Shown: positions 8,388 through 18,276, numbered from the stretch's first letter. The stretch: DNA of 64,000 nucleotides from an uncultured Bradyrhizobium sp. (GCF_947648125.1 NZ_CANSMR010000019.1:62001-126000); one strand, 5' to 3'. Notes: generated from the letters alone by a model not told the origin. Numbers and translations are program-made.

Positions 8388-10232
8388 ATGGGCAAGACAA
8401 TTCAGCTCTCTGGACTGATCATCCTGCTGGCTACCATGCTGTGGCCGGCTGGTCTCCATGCGCAGGATATGCGCCCACATTCCATACTGGTGCTGGACCA
8501 GTCCGATCGGCTTGGCCCCTTCTACTACCAGGTTTTCGTCGGGCTGAGGGACGCCGTGAGCGCGCACGGTCACGCTCCGACGACAGTCTATACTGAGAGC
8601 CTCGATCTCAATCGCTTCGGCGGTGAGGCCTATCAGGACGGTTTCCGGAGATTTCTCGAGGAGAAATACCGCGATCGACCGATCGGCGTCGTGATTGCCG
8701 TTGGAGCGGCGGCGCTCGAGCTTGCGATTCGCTGGCGCCCGCAACTTTGGCCCGGCACGCCGATCGTGTTCACGCTGGTCGAGGAGGCCGATTTCAAGCG
8801 ATTGCGGCCGCCGGCCTATGTCACCGGCGGGATCGTGACCTTGAAGCTCAAGGATGCCGTCTTGGCCGCCCGCGCCGTGGTGCCAGACCTGAAGACGGTC
8901 GTGCTCGTTGGCGCAGGATGGGATCGGCAAGTTCTTTTTCGAAATTGGAAGGACCAGGCTGCCGCCGGCCTTCCGGGCCTCGACCTGATCGAGATCATCG
9001 GACGTCCGATGCCCGACGTCGTCGAGCAGGTGGCCGCGCTACCCGACCACAGCGTGATCATATACACAGGGCTCTATAGCGACGGCAAAGGCAATTACTA
9101 TCCGCCCTCGGAGGCCCTCGCATTTGTCGCGGCGAAGGCAAATCGTCCCATTGTGGTTGCGGCGGAGACGTTCCTCGAGCCGGGCGGTATTGGCGGATTC
9201 GTCATCGTCCCGTCTTTGATCGGCGCCGACGCAGCACAAAGAGCGCTGCGGATCCTGGATGGAGAAGCGCCGGAAAACCTGCCGCCGTCGATGATCGATG
9301 CCGTGAAGCCGATCTTCAACTGGCAGCAGATGCAGCGCTGGAATGTCAGCGAAGCCAGTCTGCCGCAAGGCAGCGAAATCCGCTTCCGGGAGCCGACCTT
9401 TCTGGAGAAGTATCGCTGGCGGGCCGTTGCGCTCGCTGCCGCGTTGCTGGTCCAGACGATGCTGATTGCGTTCCTGCTGCACGAGCGGTACATGCGACGA
9501 AAGGCGGAGGTCGAGGCCCGCAACCGCCTGTCCCAGCTTGCTCACAGCAATCGGCAGGCGACCGCCGGAGAACTGTCGTCCTCGATTGCGCATGAGCTCA
9601 ACCAGCCGCTTGGCTCGATCCTGACCAATGCCGAGAGCGCGGAGCTGATCCTCGGTTCGCCGACACCCGACCTTCAGGAGGTGCGGGAAATCATTTCCGA
9701 AATCAAGCGCGATGATCTGCGTGCGAGCGAGGTGATCCGCCGGATGCGCAGCCTGCTGAAGCGTGCGCCGTTTGAGAAGAAGGAGATCGATCTCAACCAG
9801 ACCATGCAGGAAGCATTCGATTTCCTCAAGCTGCAAGCCTCGGCGCGCAATGTCGCAATCTACCTGCAGACATCACCGCAGACCCTGCGGGTGCAAGGTG
9901 ACCCGGTCCAGTTGCAGCAGGTCATTCTCAACCTCGTGGTCAACAGCATGGACGCGATGGGAAAGATGCCCTACGGACGCACGATCATCGGGCGGACTGA
10001 AGTCGACGGAGGAGCGTCGGCCGTGATTTCGATCTGCGATTCCGGTCCGGGAATTCCCCCGGACAGGCTGAACGAGATTTTCGATCCGTTCTTCACCACG
10101 AAGGAGCAGGGAATGGGCATCGGACTGTCAATCGCCCGGACGATTGTTCTGGCGCATAGTGGTCAGATCTGGGCTGAGAACCAGTCCGGTGGTGGAGCGG
10201 TCTTCCACCTTTCATTGCCGCTGGCGGCATAG
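8388..10232 (+). CDS. Sensor histidine kinase with periplasmic ABC substrate-binding-like domain
   Basis: 614 residues. A signal peptide (1-26, ending LHAQ) is followed by a periplasmic domain of about 300 residues resembling ABC_sub_bind proteins. Motifs there are SILVLDQSDRLGPFYYQVF, GTPIVFTLVEEAD and RPIVVAAETFLEPGGIGG. One membrane helix lies at about 341-363. A HisKA domain has SIAHELNQPLGS with phospho-acceptor His402. The HATPase domain has N box NLVVNSMDAM, G1 DSGPGIPP and G2 GMGIGLSIA. It likely senses a small ligand in the periplasm and phosphorylates the FixJ-type regulator 85 bases downstream. A close paralogue lies at 38216-40045. Confidence 0.9.
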   Translation: MGKTIQLSGLIILLATMLWPAGLHAQDMRPHSILVLDQSDRLGPFYYQVFVGLRDAVSAHGHAPTTVYTESLDLNRFGGEAYQDGFRRFLEEKYRDRPIGVVIAVGAAALELAIRWRPQLWPGTPIVFTLVEEADFKRLRPPAYVTGGIVTLKLKDAVLAARAVVPDLKTVVLVGAGWDRQVLFRNWKDQAAAGLPGLDLIEIIGRPMPDVVEQVAALPDHSVIIYTGLYSDGKGNYYPPSEALAFVAAKANRPIVVAAETFLEPGGIGGFVIVPSLIGADAAQRALRILDGEAPENLPPSMIDAVKPIFNWQQMQRWNVSEASLPQGSEIRFREPTFLEKYRWRAVALAAALLVQTMLIAFLLHERYMRRKAEVEARNRLSQLAHSNRQATAGELSSSIAHELNQPLGSILTNAESAELILGSPTPDLQEVREIISEIKRDDLRASEVIRRMRSLLKRAPFEKKEIDLNQTMQEAFDFLKLQASARNVAIYLQTSPQTLRVQGDPVQLQQVILNLVVNSMDAMGKMPYGRTIIGRTEVDGGASAVISICDSGPGIPPDRLNEIFDPFFTTKEQGMGIGLSIARTIVLAHSGQIWAENQSGGGAVFHLSLPLAA

Positions 10233-10317
10233 CGCGTTTGGGCTCTTACTTTGGCAGCCGGTAGTGCTAGTTTAGCGAACGCAGTATCTCGCCGTCAGTC
10301 GAGTAGGAGAGAAGGTA

Positions 10318-10950
10318 ATGCACGCTTACGTGCATATTGTCGACGACGACGCCTCGTTTCGCACAACACTTGAGCGCAGGCTCAAGCTCGCCGGCTACCG
10401 TGTTGCGACCTATGCATCGGCCCGGCAACTGCTCGATCAATTGCCTGGCGATGAAGATGCCGGCTGTATCGTGCTGGACGTGCGCATTCCCGGAATGAGT
10501 GGTCCGGAGCTGCAGATGCGCCTCAACGAGCTGGAGTCGACGCTTCCGATCGTATTCCTCACCGGATATGCCGACACAGCGACGACTGTGCAGGCGATCA
10601 AGGCCGGAGCCGAGGATTTCCTGACCAAGCCGATCGCGTCAGAGCAACTGATCGAGGCAATCAATCGCGCTCTCGCGCGGCACGAGTTGGCCCGCAGCCA
10701 GCGAACCCGGCTCGACTCACTCCGCGCGCTGCTGGCAAGGTTGACCCCGCGCGAGCGGCAGGTGTTCGATCTGATTGTGCGCGGTCGGATCAACAAGCAG
10801 ATCGCCTATGAGCTTGGCACGACGGAACGCACGATCAAGGCGCATCGTCACCAGGTCATGGAGAAGATGCAGGTGCAGTCGCTTGCCGAACTGGTCTCGA
10901 TCGCCGAGCGGCTCGGCGCGCGCGAGCTTGAGGGCGAGGTCAAGGGGTGA
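10318..10950 (+). CDS. FixJ-type response regulator (receiver plus LuxR HTH)
   Basis: 210 residues. The receiver domain has acidic pocket VDDDAS near the N-terminus, phospho-acceptor Asp54 in CIVLDVRIPGMSG, a T in LTGYAD and Lys in FLTKPI. The C-terminal LuxR/FixJ helix-turn-helix contains LTPRERQVFDLIVRGRINKQ and TERTIKAHRHQVMEKM. It lies directly after the kinase and is the likely cognate partner. The regulator at 33680-34330 is a paralogue. Targets are unknown; the dyads at 8254 or 10980 are candidates. Confidence 0.92.
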   Translation: MHAYVHIVDDDASFRTTLERRLKLAGYRVATYASARQLLDQLPGDEDAGCIVLDVRIPGMSGPELQMRLNELESTLPIVFLTGYADTATTVQAIKAGAEDFLTKPIASEQLIEAINRALARHELARSQRTRLDSLRALLARLTPRERQVFDLIVRGRINKQIAYELGTTERTIKAHRHQVMEKMQVQSLAELVSIAERLGARELEGEVKG

Positions 10951-11128
10951 CCGCGCCCGGGGCGCGGCTGCGGCCGTCCTGTCCCATGGTACAATATGAA
11001 AGCTCTGTGACGGCGCTTATCTCAAGCTGGAATGGTGCCGCGCGCCGATGGAGGTTTAGTGTCCTGCATCGAGACACGGTCGTTGGGTCGCGAGTCAGGA
11101 TTTGGCGCCGAGGTGGAGGTTTCAGAAT

Positions 11129-11503
11129 TTGCCGATCCCGAAAATTGTTCTCGTTGTGGACGATAATCCCTCGATGCTCCGGGGAATCGGACGGCTGCTT
11201 CGGGAATGTGGATTTGCATCCAGATTATTCGAGACCGGAACTGCTTTGCTAAGTGACGGCAGCTTCGATTGCGCGCTCTGTCTGATCCTGGACATCAATC
11301 TGAGCGATGGCTCAGGGATCGAACTGCGGCACCGCCTGGCGGACCAGGGCGTCGAAATTCCCGTCATCTACATCACCGGAAATGACAACCCGGCGACACG
11401 CATGGCCGCAATGGCATCGGGATGCGTGGCCTATCTGACCAAGCCATTCACGGCAAAATCGCTGATGCAGCCGATCGAACAATTGTTGGCCGGCGCAGTC
11501 TAG
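11129..11503 (+). CDS. Stand-alone receiver (CheY-like) protein
   Basis: About 124 residues, a receiver domain only: VVDDNPSM acidic pocket, Asp55 in CLILDINLSDGSG, YITGND, and YLTKPF lysine. There is no output domain. I chose the TTG at 11129 because GGAGG lies about 10 bases upstream; the first TTG of the frame is at 11102 and has no such site. It may be a phosphate sink, or a relay intermediate between the kinase at 8388 and another protein. The same kinase plus lone receiver pairing recurs at 37716/38216. Confidence 0.85.
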   Translation: MPIPKIVLVVDDNPSMLRGIGRLLRECGFASRLFETGTALLSDGSFDCALCLILDINLSDGSGIELRHRLADQGVEIPVIYITGNDNPATRMAAMASGCVAYLTKPFTAKSLMQPIEQLLAGAV

Positions 11504-11519
11504 CGATCACGGGTCTCGA

Positions 11520-12110
11520 TCATTCGTCAATGGCTTGATCGAGCGTCAGCGTGGGTGGTCCCTTGCGGACGCTCGCAAAGCGGTCGAGCGGGACCGATGT
11601 CGTCACCGTCAGAATGCTGGTGTCGACCACCTCGATCGAGAGCACCTTTCCGCCGTCCATTTCCTCGAGCAGCTTGGGATCGGCAACATCGGCGGCGATG
11701 CACATGTTGCTCACGCACCAGGTATAGGGCAGGCGATGGACCTGCTGCTGGTCAACCGACAGCTTGACTCCGGCCTGCAGGTACATCCCGACCGGCAGGA
11801 ATAGCTGGAGACGCGCGGTGCCATCTTCACGCTCGATCAGATCGATGCGAACGGCCGTCTGGCCGGTCCCGAAGGTGCCGGTGATCGTCGTCCGGCATAA
11901 TGTCCTGGTACCGGCCGCATTGAAACAAAGCTTGCGCCAATCGCCGAATTTGACGTCCCGCGCCGCGCGTGCGCCCCGCGAGGTTACCTCGGCGCCGTCC
12001 TTGACCGCAGCGGGCGGCGAGGGCGTCTGTTGACTGTGCGCAGCACCGATGCTGACCGCGAACAGGGCCAACGTCGCCAACGCACGATACAAGGCACCAA
12101 ATCGGTCCAT
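11520..12110 (-). CDS. Invasion-associated locus B (IalB) family protein
   Basis: 196 residues with a signal peptide (MDRFGALYRALATLALFAVSIGAAHSQ) and a periplasmic beta domain. Four cysteines follow the IalB pattern: KLCF, RTLCRTT, TWCVSNMCIAA. The family is named from Bartonella but is widespread in Rhizobiales as an exported envelope protein of unclear activity. It lies 25 bases downstream of the secreted hydrolase gene on the same strand and is probably co-transcribed from the region at about 13.06 kb. Confidence 0.85.
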   Translation of the reverse strand: MDRFGALYRALATLALFAVSIGAAHSQQTPSPPAAVKDGAEVTSRGARAARDVKFGDWRKLCFNAAGTRTLCRTTITGTFGTGQTAVRIDLIEREDGTARLQLFLPVGMYLQAGVKLSVDQQQVHRLPYTWCVSNMCIAADVADPKLLEEMDGGKVLSIEVVDTSILTVTTSVPLDRFASVRKGPPTLTLDQAIDE

Positions 12111-12135
12111 GGATGCTCCTCCAGCGAGATTGCGC

Positions 12136-13023
12136 CTAGCGCACCGTGCCCAGAAACCGTTCGACCAGTGGCGACCAGATGGGGATCGAATCAGGAGAGC
12201 CGATCAGGAAATGCCCTTCGTTGCCGAACGGCGGCAACAGATGGTACTCGGCCCGGCCGCCCGCGCGCGTGAAGGCCTCGTACATTCGCTTTGACAGGGC
12301 TGGGCCGAAGAATGTGTCGTTTTCGATGTAGAGCCACAGCATGGGCACCCGCGACGTGTTGCCAAACACGCCGGTCGCTTCGACCAGTTTGTCGGGGCCA
12401 CAATTGTTGTTGGGCTTGCCATCGACGCGGCCGCCGCGGCCCGCCGCGAAGGTGATGATGGCCTTGACCTGCGGCGGGTTGAGGCTCGACAAGGCGATCG
12501 CGGCCCAGCCGCCGGCCGACTGCCCGACGACGATGACGCCTTCCGGCAGGGTGCGTTTTTCGGCAGCCATGTAGTCGATGATCCAGAGATCGACCTGCGC
12601 GACGGCGAGACCCGGGTCGAGGAAATTGGGATTGGTGCACTTCCCGATCTTGGAGAAGAACGGGCCATAAAGACCGCGTTCGGGAATATCGATAGCCGCA
12701 GCGCCATAACCGGTGCCGACCGGCGCCACCACGAGATAACCGCGCCGTGCAAACCACATTGCGGCATCGCGAAATTCGACCAGCGGGAAGAAGCTACGAT
12801 CCCTGGCGTTAAGCGACACGCCGTGGTTCATGATGACCAGCGGGAAAGGGCCATCGCCGAGCGGTCGAACCAGATAGGCGAACATTGGTAGCGGGAGCGG
12901 CAAGGCCCAGATCTCTTCCTGGATGCGCTGGGACGCGCTCTTGTCGTCGGCGCGTGCCGGGGTGATCAGACCAAGCAGGAGAAGTGTTACGGTCGCGAGG
13001 GCTCGTAGGCCGTGCTGACGCAT
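12136..13023 (-). CDS. Secreted alpha/beta hydrolase (dienelactone hydrolase-like)
   Basis: 295 residues. A signal peptide (ending TPARA) precedes an alpha/beta hydrolase fold. The oxyanion region is IMNHGVSLNARD, the nucleophile elbow VVGQSAGGWAA, a late acid is in LYIENDTFFGP, and the histidine is near GNEGHFLIGS. It likely cleaves an ester or amide in the periplasm; the substrate is unknown. The FixK-type dyad at 13098-13111 would put a leftward transcript start near 13063, 40 bases before its ATG, so the dyad may serve this gene as well as the SulP gene. Confidence 0.82.
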   Translation of the reverse strand: MRQHGLRALATVTLLLLGLITPARADDKSASQRIQEEIWALPLPLPMFAYLVRPLGDGPFPLVIMNHGVSLNARDRSFFPLVEFRDAAMWFARRGYLVVAPVGTGYGAAAIDIPERGLYGPFFSKIGKCTNPNFLDPGLAVAQVDLWIIDYMAAEKRTLPEGVIVVGQSAGGWAAIALSSLNPPQVKAIITFAAGRGGRVDGKPNNNCGPDKLVEATGVFGNTSRVPMLWLYIENDTFFGPALSKRMYEAFTRAGGRAEYHLLPPFGNEGHFLIGSPDSIPIWSPLVERFLGTVR

Positions 13024-13097
13024 GTCATGCCCTCCGGCGATTCACCCGCAAATGCGCAGGTCGCGACAATCGTAGTGTTGATCCGCGAGGGCGACGC

Positions 13098-13111
13098 TTG
13101 ATCTGAATCAA
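13098..13111. promoter_or_regulatory. FNR/FixK-type box between hydrolase and SulP genes
   Basis: TTGATCTGAATCAA is a perfect consensus dyad. Class-II spacing predicts starts near 13146 (rightward) and near 13063 (leftward), both compatible with the flanking genes. Confidence 0.8.
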
Positions 13112-13140
13112 CGTGGATCGATCTGCCCCGGCGCAACCAC

Positions 13141-14868
13141 ATGCGTCCAATGCGGCGTGATATGGCGGAATTGATGTCGATCCAGGGCGAGATAAGTTGG
13201 GTCCGACGGTTTCCGCCGGCGAGCTGGCTTGCCGACTATCGCGCATCCTGGCTTGGTGCGGACGCCATCGCCGGGGTCACGCTGGCGGCCTACGCGATCC
13301 CGGTATCGCTGGCCTATGCAGGGCTCGCCGGTCTGCCGCCGCAGATCGGCGCCTACGGCTATCTGCTTGGCGGCGTTGGGTATGCGTTGTTGGGCTCATC
13401 CCGACAACTCGCGGTCGGACCGACCTCGGCGATCTCGCTGATGATCGCCGGCGCCGTCGGCATATTGGCCGGCGGCGATGCCACGCGCTACGGACAGATC
13501 GTCAGCCTCGTTGCCTTCAGCGTTGCAGTGCTGTGCCTGATTGCCTGGCTGTTCAAGCTCAGCCTGCTGGTGCGGTTGATCAGCGACAGCATCCTGGTGG
13601 GCTTCAAGGCCGGGGCGGGGCTGACCATCATCATGAGCCAGCTGCCGAGCCTGTTCGGCGTGGCGGGCGGCGGCCATAATTTTTTCGACCGCGCGATCAA
13701 GCTTGCCGGTCAACTGGGCGAAACCAGGCCGCTGGTGCTCGGCATCGGTGCGGCTGCGACCGTGCTGCTCCTGCTCGGCGAGCGCAGGCTGCCGGGAAAG
13801 CCCGTTGGGCTCGCCGTGGTCGCGCTGTCGATCCTCACGGTCTCCCTGTTTGGTCTTGCAGATATGGGATTGCCCGTGACCGGAAAAATCCCGACCGGGT
13901 TGCCGACCCTTGCGCTGCCGACGTTCGGCTTGCTTGAATTTGACGATCTCTTTCCCATCGCCGCCGGATGTCTCGTGCTGGCTTATGTCGAGGGCGTGTC
14001 GGCCGCGCGAAGCTTCGCGGCCAAGCATGGCTATGCACTGGATGTCCGGCAGGAGTTTCTGGGGCTCGGAGCGGCCAATCTCGCTGCAGCTTTGGGGCAT
14101 GGCTATCCCGTCGCCGGCGGGCTGTCGCAGTCGGCCGTCAACGACGCAGCCGGCGCGCGAACGCCGCTGGCCCTCGTGTTCTGTTCAGCAACCCTAGCGC
14201 TCTGCCTGTTGTTTTTCACGGGTCTCCTGACCAACCTGCCGAAGACCGTGCTTGCGGCGATCGTGTTTTCGGCCGTCTACAAATTGGTCGATATTCCAGC
14301 ACTCGCCCGCATGTGGCGGATCAGCCGGATCGATTTCTACGCGGCGGTCATCGCGCTGGTATCCGTGCTGTTCCTGGGAATCCTGCAGGGCGTGCTGCTG
14401 GCGGCCGTCGCCTCGATCTTCCTGCTGCTGCTGCGTGCGTCCCAGCCCAATGTCGCGTTTCTCGGCCGTCTCCCCGGTAGCGGCCGCTATTCCGATCGCG
14501 CGCGCCATGACGACGTGGAACCGCTGACCGGGATCGTCGCCTTCCGCCCCGAAACCTCGCTGCTTTATGTCAATGCGGAGACGATCTTCGAAACGGTACT
14601 GGCCGCACTGCGGACGTCCCCCAATGTCAAGCTGGTCGCCTGCGACCTGTCGGCCTCACCGTTCATCGACCTGGCGGGATCGCGCATGCTGCACGATCTC
14701 CACGAGGAGCTCGCATCGCGCGGCATCACGTTCTGCATCGTCGGTGCGCACGCGCAGTTGCGCGATCTGCTTCAGGCGGACGGTCTTGCCGACAAGACCG
14801 ATAGCGGAGACTGGATGCGTACGCTCGACAACGTATTGAGCAGCAGGAAGCCGCAGGCAAACGATTGA
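13141..14868 (+). CDS. SulP family anion permease with STAS domain
   Basis: Up to 575 residues. The SulP membrane domain covers about residues 40-430, with GVTLAAYAIPVSLAYAGLAGLPPQIGAYG and GYPVAGGLSQSAVNDAAGARTP as typical family segments. A cytosolic STAS domain follows at about 465-560 (LVACDLSASPFIDLAGSRML). Family substrates include sulfate, bicarbonate and dicarboxylates. The decarboxylase next door makes bicarbonate conceivable, but that is speculation. If the upstream dyad sets transcription near 13146, the true start is Met8 (13162) or Met12 (13174) rather than 13141. Confidence 0.88.
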   Translation: MRPMRRDMAELMSIQGEISWVRRFPPASWLADYRASWLGADAIAGVTLAAYAIPVSLAYAGLAGLPPQIGAYGYLLGGVGYALLGSSRQLAVGPTSAISLMIAGAVGILAGGDATRYGQIVSLVAFSVAVLCLIAWLFKLSLLVRLISDSILVGFKAGAGLTIIMSQLPSLFGVAGGGHNFFDRAIKLAGQLGETRPLVLGIGAAATVLLLLGERRLPGKPVGLAVVALSILTVSLFGLADMGLPVTGKIPTGLPTLALPTFGLLEFDDLFPIAAGCLVLAYVEGVSAARSFAAKHGYALDVRQEFLGLGAANLAAALGHGYPVAGGLSQSAVNDAAGARTPLALVFCSATLALCLLFFTGLLTNLPKTVLAAIVFSAVYKLVDIPALARMWRISRIDFYAAVIALVSVLFLGILQGVLLAAVASIFLLLLRASQPNVAFLGRLPGSGRYSDRARHDDVEPLTGIVAFRPETSLLYVNAETIFETVLAALRTSPNVKLVACDLSASPFIDLAGSRMLHDLHEELASRGITFCIVGAHAQLRDLLQADGLADKTDSGDWMRTLDNVLSSRKPQAND

Positions 14869-14971
14869 CGCGCGCGGCTTCGCGGACCGTTCCCCTGACA
14901 TTCGAGCCTTGTTGCATCGCAAGACGTTGCGATCACCTGTTGGCGACAACGTTTGTCTCAACCGCTGCGGA

Positions 14972-14985
14972 TTGACTTGGATCAA
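14972..14985. promoter_or_regulatory. FNR/FixK-type box upstream of the decarboxylase
   Basis: TTGACTTGGATCAA. With the centre at -41.5 transcription would start near 15020, giving a 27-base leader to the ATG at 15047. This decides against the longer frame from 14909. Confidence 0.8.
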
Positions 14986-15046
14986 AGGGAGCGGGGGCGC
15001 GGTCCGTACGCTTGGACCGGACCACCGCCAGGATCGGGAGATATTC

Positions 15047-17797
15047 ATGGCCAACGACGCGAAGCCGGTACGAGAGCGTATCGACCAGTTCTTCTCCGGA
15101 CCCGGCGGACGCGCCGACAATTGGCGAGATCTGGTCGAGGCGGCAAAAGCGTGGAGCAGGGGCGGCGACCGTGCGCCGTATGACGCGGCGCTGTCGGCGC
15201 TTGCGGTCACGGAGGAGTTTCACGGTTACCCGGGCCTGCGCTTGATGACGGCGCTGAAGGAAGCCGCGGCGGCGGGGGACGCCGCCACCTCGCATATGCT
15301 TTCGACGCGGATCGCGCAGGCACTTCAGACAAAATCCTTCCGCCAGCATGCCGGTGACTGGAGCACGCAGGACGAGGGCAATGGCGACGTTCCCGATCTG
15401 CTCCCGCCGACCCTCGGACAATCGGCGGCGCGCCGTCCTTACTTCGAGACCCTGATCGTGACCGGGGTGCCGGCCAGCAACTGGCCGGGGCTCCTGGCGG
15501 AATGGCGCAGGCTGCGGCGTCCGGTCGACGCCTTCATCTATGAGCCTGTGGTGGTGGGCAGTCTCGAGGACGCCTTCTGTGCGGCAATGCTAAATCCCAA
15601 CATTGCGGCGGTGGTGATCAATGAAGGCTTTGGGCTGCGCTCGCACCACGATGCGCCGGTGCTTCGTGCCATGACCGGCGCCATGGGGCTCAACGAAGAG
15701 TCCGATGCGTCGGCGCTGCGGCTGGCCCATATCCTGAAGCGAATCCGGCCTGAACTCGATCTCTACCTGATGTCCAATCGCGACGTCGAGGAGTTGGCCG
15801 GCAATCCCGAGGCTGACGTGGTGCGCCGGGTGTTCTACTCGGTCGAGGATATCCTCGAATTGCACCTTTCCATTCTTGAAGGCGTGCAGGATCGCTTCGA
15901 CACGCCGTTCTTCGACAATCTGAAGAAATATGCGCAGCGGCCGATCGGGACCTTCCACGCATTGCCGATCGCGCGCGGCAAGTCCGTGTTCAAGTCGGAC
16001 TGGATCCGCGATATGGGCGAATTCTACGGGCTGAACCTTTTCCTTGCCGAGAGCAGCGCCACCACCGGTGGCCTCGACAGCATGCTGGAGCCGACCGGCA
16101 ACATCAAGAAGGCGCAGGAGAAGGCCGCGCGCGCGCTCGGCGCCGATCGCGTGTACTTCGTGACCAACGGCACTTCGACCTCGAACAAGATGGCGGTGCA
16201 GGCGCTGCTGGGTCCCGGCGACATCGCGATCGTCGATCGCAACTGCCACAAGTCGCACCACTACGGCATGGTGCTGGCGGGCGCGCAGCCGCTCTACGTC
16301 GAGGCATTCCCGATGACCGAATACTCGATGTACGGCGCCGTGCCCCTGAAGACGATCAAGCAGGCGCTTCTGAACGCGAAGGCCGATGGCCGGCTCGACC
16401 GGGTCAAGATGATCGACCTGACCAATTGCACCTTCGACGGTCACATCTACAACACGCGGCGGGTGATGGAGGAATGCCTCGCGATCAAGCCCGACCTGAT
16501 CTTCCTCTGGGACGAGGCCTGGTTCGGCTTCGCGCGGTTCTCGCCATTCCTGAGGCGGCGAACCGCGATGGGCGCGGCGAACGAGATAGAAGCCTGGATG
16601 CGCGATCCGAAGTCGGTTGCGGCCTATGAGAAGCAGCAGGCCGAACTCGGCAAGAACCCGTCGGACGAGGTGCTGCTCAAGACCAGACTCATCCCCGATC
16701 CGCGTCAGATCCGGTTGCGGGTCTACCAGACCAACTCGACGCACAAGTCGATGTCAGCGATCCGGCAGGGCTCGATGCTGGCCGTCAAGGACATCGAATT
16801 TCACTCGGTCGAAGCGCAGTTCAAGGAGGCCGTATTCACGCACGCTTCGACCAGTCCGAACCAGCAGTTGATTGCGAGCCTCGACGTCTCGCGCCGCCAG
16901 ATGGAGCTCGAGGGTTATGGACTGGTGGCCAATGCAATGGAAATCGCGTTCGCCATCCGCAATGCGGTCAACACCAATCCGCTGATTTCCCGGTATTTCC
17001 GCGTTCTGGGTGCGGATGCGATGGTCCCCAAGGAATATCGCCAGAGCGGGTTCACCGACTATCTGGCGGTCGGCACCAACTGGGCGAGCGCCCTGAAGAG
17101 CCTGAACGACGACGAGTTCTGCCTCGATCCAACCCGCATGACGCTGGTCTGCGGCACCGCCGGGTACGATGGAACGCAGTTCAAGGGCCTGCTCGCCAGC
17201 CGTTACAACATCCAGGTCAACAAGACCTCGCGCAACTCGGTCCTGATCCAGTCCAACATCAACAATACGCGGAGCGACGTCGCGCATCTGGTCCGGGTGC
17301 TGGCCGAAATCTCCGGTGAAATCGATCGGGGCCTCGCCAAAGGCGGAGCGAACGCCAAGGTCGATTTCGACGCACGGGTTAACAGTCTGATGAAGGACGT
17401 GCCCGACCTGCCGAATTTTTCGCATTTCCACGAGACCTATCGCGGCGATGCCGGCACCAGGACGAACGAGGGCGACATCCGCAGCGGATTCTATTCAGCC
17501 TATGATGCCGCTGGATGCGAATACATTCGCCTGAACGATCCCGAGATCGACCGGCGCCTGAAGAACGGGCCGGCTCTCGTCTCAGCGAGCTTCGTGATCC
17601 CGTATCCGCCGGGCTTCCCGATCATGGTCCCTGGCCAGGTCATCACGCAGGAGACGATCGACTTCATGCGCAAGCTCGATGTGAAGGAGATCCATGGCTA
17701 TGACGCGGCCGAAGGCCTGAAGCTCGTGACAACCGACGCTCTCGCCAGGATGGGCAAGCCGAAGGCGTCGGCGCCGAAGCTCAAGGCTGCATCCTGA
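15047..17797 (+). CDS. Orn/Lys/Arg decarboxylase family protein (biodegradative type)
   Basis: 916 residues starting MANDAKPVRERIDQFF, after a GGGAG site. An N-terminal stretch of about 330 residues includes a receiver-like wing domain. The PLP-dependent major domain has ITSNGTSTSNK-like FVTNGTSTSNKMAVQ, the cofactor aspartate in LWDEAWFGF, and STHKSMSA, where Lys567 should hold PLP. A C-terminal domain follows (IPYPPGFPIMVPGQ). Such enzymes remove the carboxyl group of a basic amino acid and consume a proton, which supports acid or anaerobic survival. It is longer than the roughly 710-755-residue enterobacterial enzymes because of the N-terminal part. The exact substrate cannot be told. No amine antiporter is adjacent. 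Confidence 0.88.
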   Translation: MANDAKPVRERIDQFFSGPGGRADNWRDLVEAAKAWSRGGDRAPYDAALSALAVTEEFHGYPGLRLMTALKEAAAAGDAATSHMLSTRIAQALQTKSFRQHAGDWSTQDEGNGDVPDLLPPTLGQSAARRPYFETLIVTGVPASNWPGLLAEWRRLRRPVDAFIYEPVVVGSLEDAFCAAMLNPNIAAVVINEGFGLRSHHDAPVLRAMTGAMGLNEESDASALRLAHILKRIRPELDLYLMSNRDVEELAGNPEADVVRRVFYSVEDILELHLSILEGVQDRFDTPFFDNLKKYAQRPIGTFHALPIARGKSVFKSDWIRDMGEFYGLNLFLAESSATTGGLDSMLEPTGNIKKAQEKAARALGADRVYFVTNGTSTSNKMAVQALLGPGDIAIVDRNCHKSHHYGMVLAGAQPLYVEAFPMTEYSMYGAVPLKTIKQALLNAKADGRLDRVKMIDLTNCTFDGHIYNTRRVMEECLAIKPDLIFLWDEAWFGFARFSPFLRRRTAMGAANEIEAWMRDPKSVAAYEKQQAELGKNPSDEVLLKTRLIPDPRQIRLRVYQTNSTHKSMSAIRQGSMLAVKDIEFHSVEAQFKEAVFTHASTSPNQQLIASLDVSRRQMELEGYGLVANAMEIAFAIRNAVNTNPLISRYFRVLGADAMVPKEYRQSGFTDYLAVGTNWASALKSLNDDEFCLDPTRMTLVCGTAGYDGTQFKGLLASRYNIQVNKTSRNSVLIQSNINNTRSDVAHLVRVLAEISGEIDRGLAKGGANAKVDFDARVNSLMKDVPDLPNFSHFHETYRGDAGTRTNEGDIRSGFYSAYDAAGCEYIRLNDPEIDRRLKNGPALVSASFVIPYPPGFPIMVPGQVITQETIDFMRKLDVKEIHGYDAAEGLKLVTTDALARMGKPKASAPKLKAAS

Positions 17798-17832
17798 ATC
17801 CGTTGACGCAACCGATCCCTGGAGGGGAAATC

Positions 17833-18267
17833 ATGAGGAAATTGGATTTGCTTGGAGCTCTCGTCGCGCTGGTAATCGGATCGGCTGGCTTCGCCACGCC
17901 GTCGCTGGCCGAAACCGGCGCGGTCGCCGTCATCTTCACCAAGGGCGGTTTCATCGTGGGTGTCGGAGGCGGCGAGGGCGTACTGACCTTGCGAGGCAAG
18001 CATTATCCGTTCACCGTGTCGGGCATGAGCGTCGGTTTCACGATCGGCGCCTCGACCACCAAGCTCGTCGGGCGCGCCATCAACCTGAGGGGGCCTGGCT
18101 CAATTGAAGGCTCGTACAGCGCCGCGGGCGCTGGAGGTGCGATCGCCGCGGGCGCCGGAGGCGTGCAACTGCAGAACGCCAATGGCGTGATCCTGCAGCT
18201 CAGCGGCCCGAAGGTCGGCGCCGAAGTCTCGGCCGCCGTGGGCGGTGTCACGATCCGACTGAAATAG
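17833..18267 (+). CDS. Small secreted glycine-rich protein, EipA/DUF1134-like (tentative)
   Basis: 144 residues from the ATG at 17833, preceded by GGAGGGG. A signal peptide (ending PSLAE) is followed by about 110 residues of short beta-prone, Gly-rich segments: FTKGGFIVGVGGGEGVL, GKHYPFTVSGMSVGF, GAGGVQLQNANGVILQLSGPKVGAE. The pattern recalls the EipA/DUF1134 envelope family, but the match is by eye only. A clear paralogue lies at 25998-26429. It follows the decarboxylase by 35 bases and precedes a strong terminator, so the two form an operon. Confidence 0.75.
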   Translation: MRKLDLLGALVALVIGSAGFATPSLAETGAVAVIFTKGGFIVGVGGGEGVLTLRGKHYPFTVSGMSVGFTIGASTTKLVGRAINLRGPGSIEGSYSAAGAGGAIAAGAGGVQLQNANGVILQLSGPKVGAEVSAAVGGVTIRLK

Positions 18268-18276
18268 GCCGGAAGG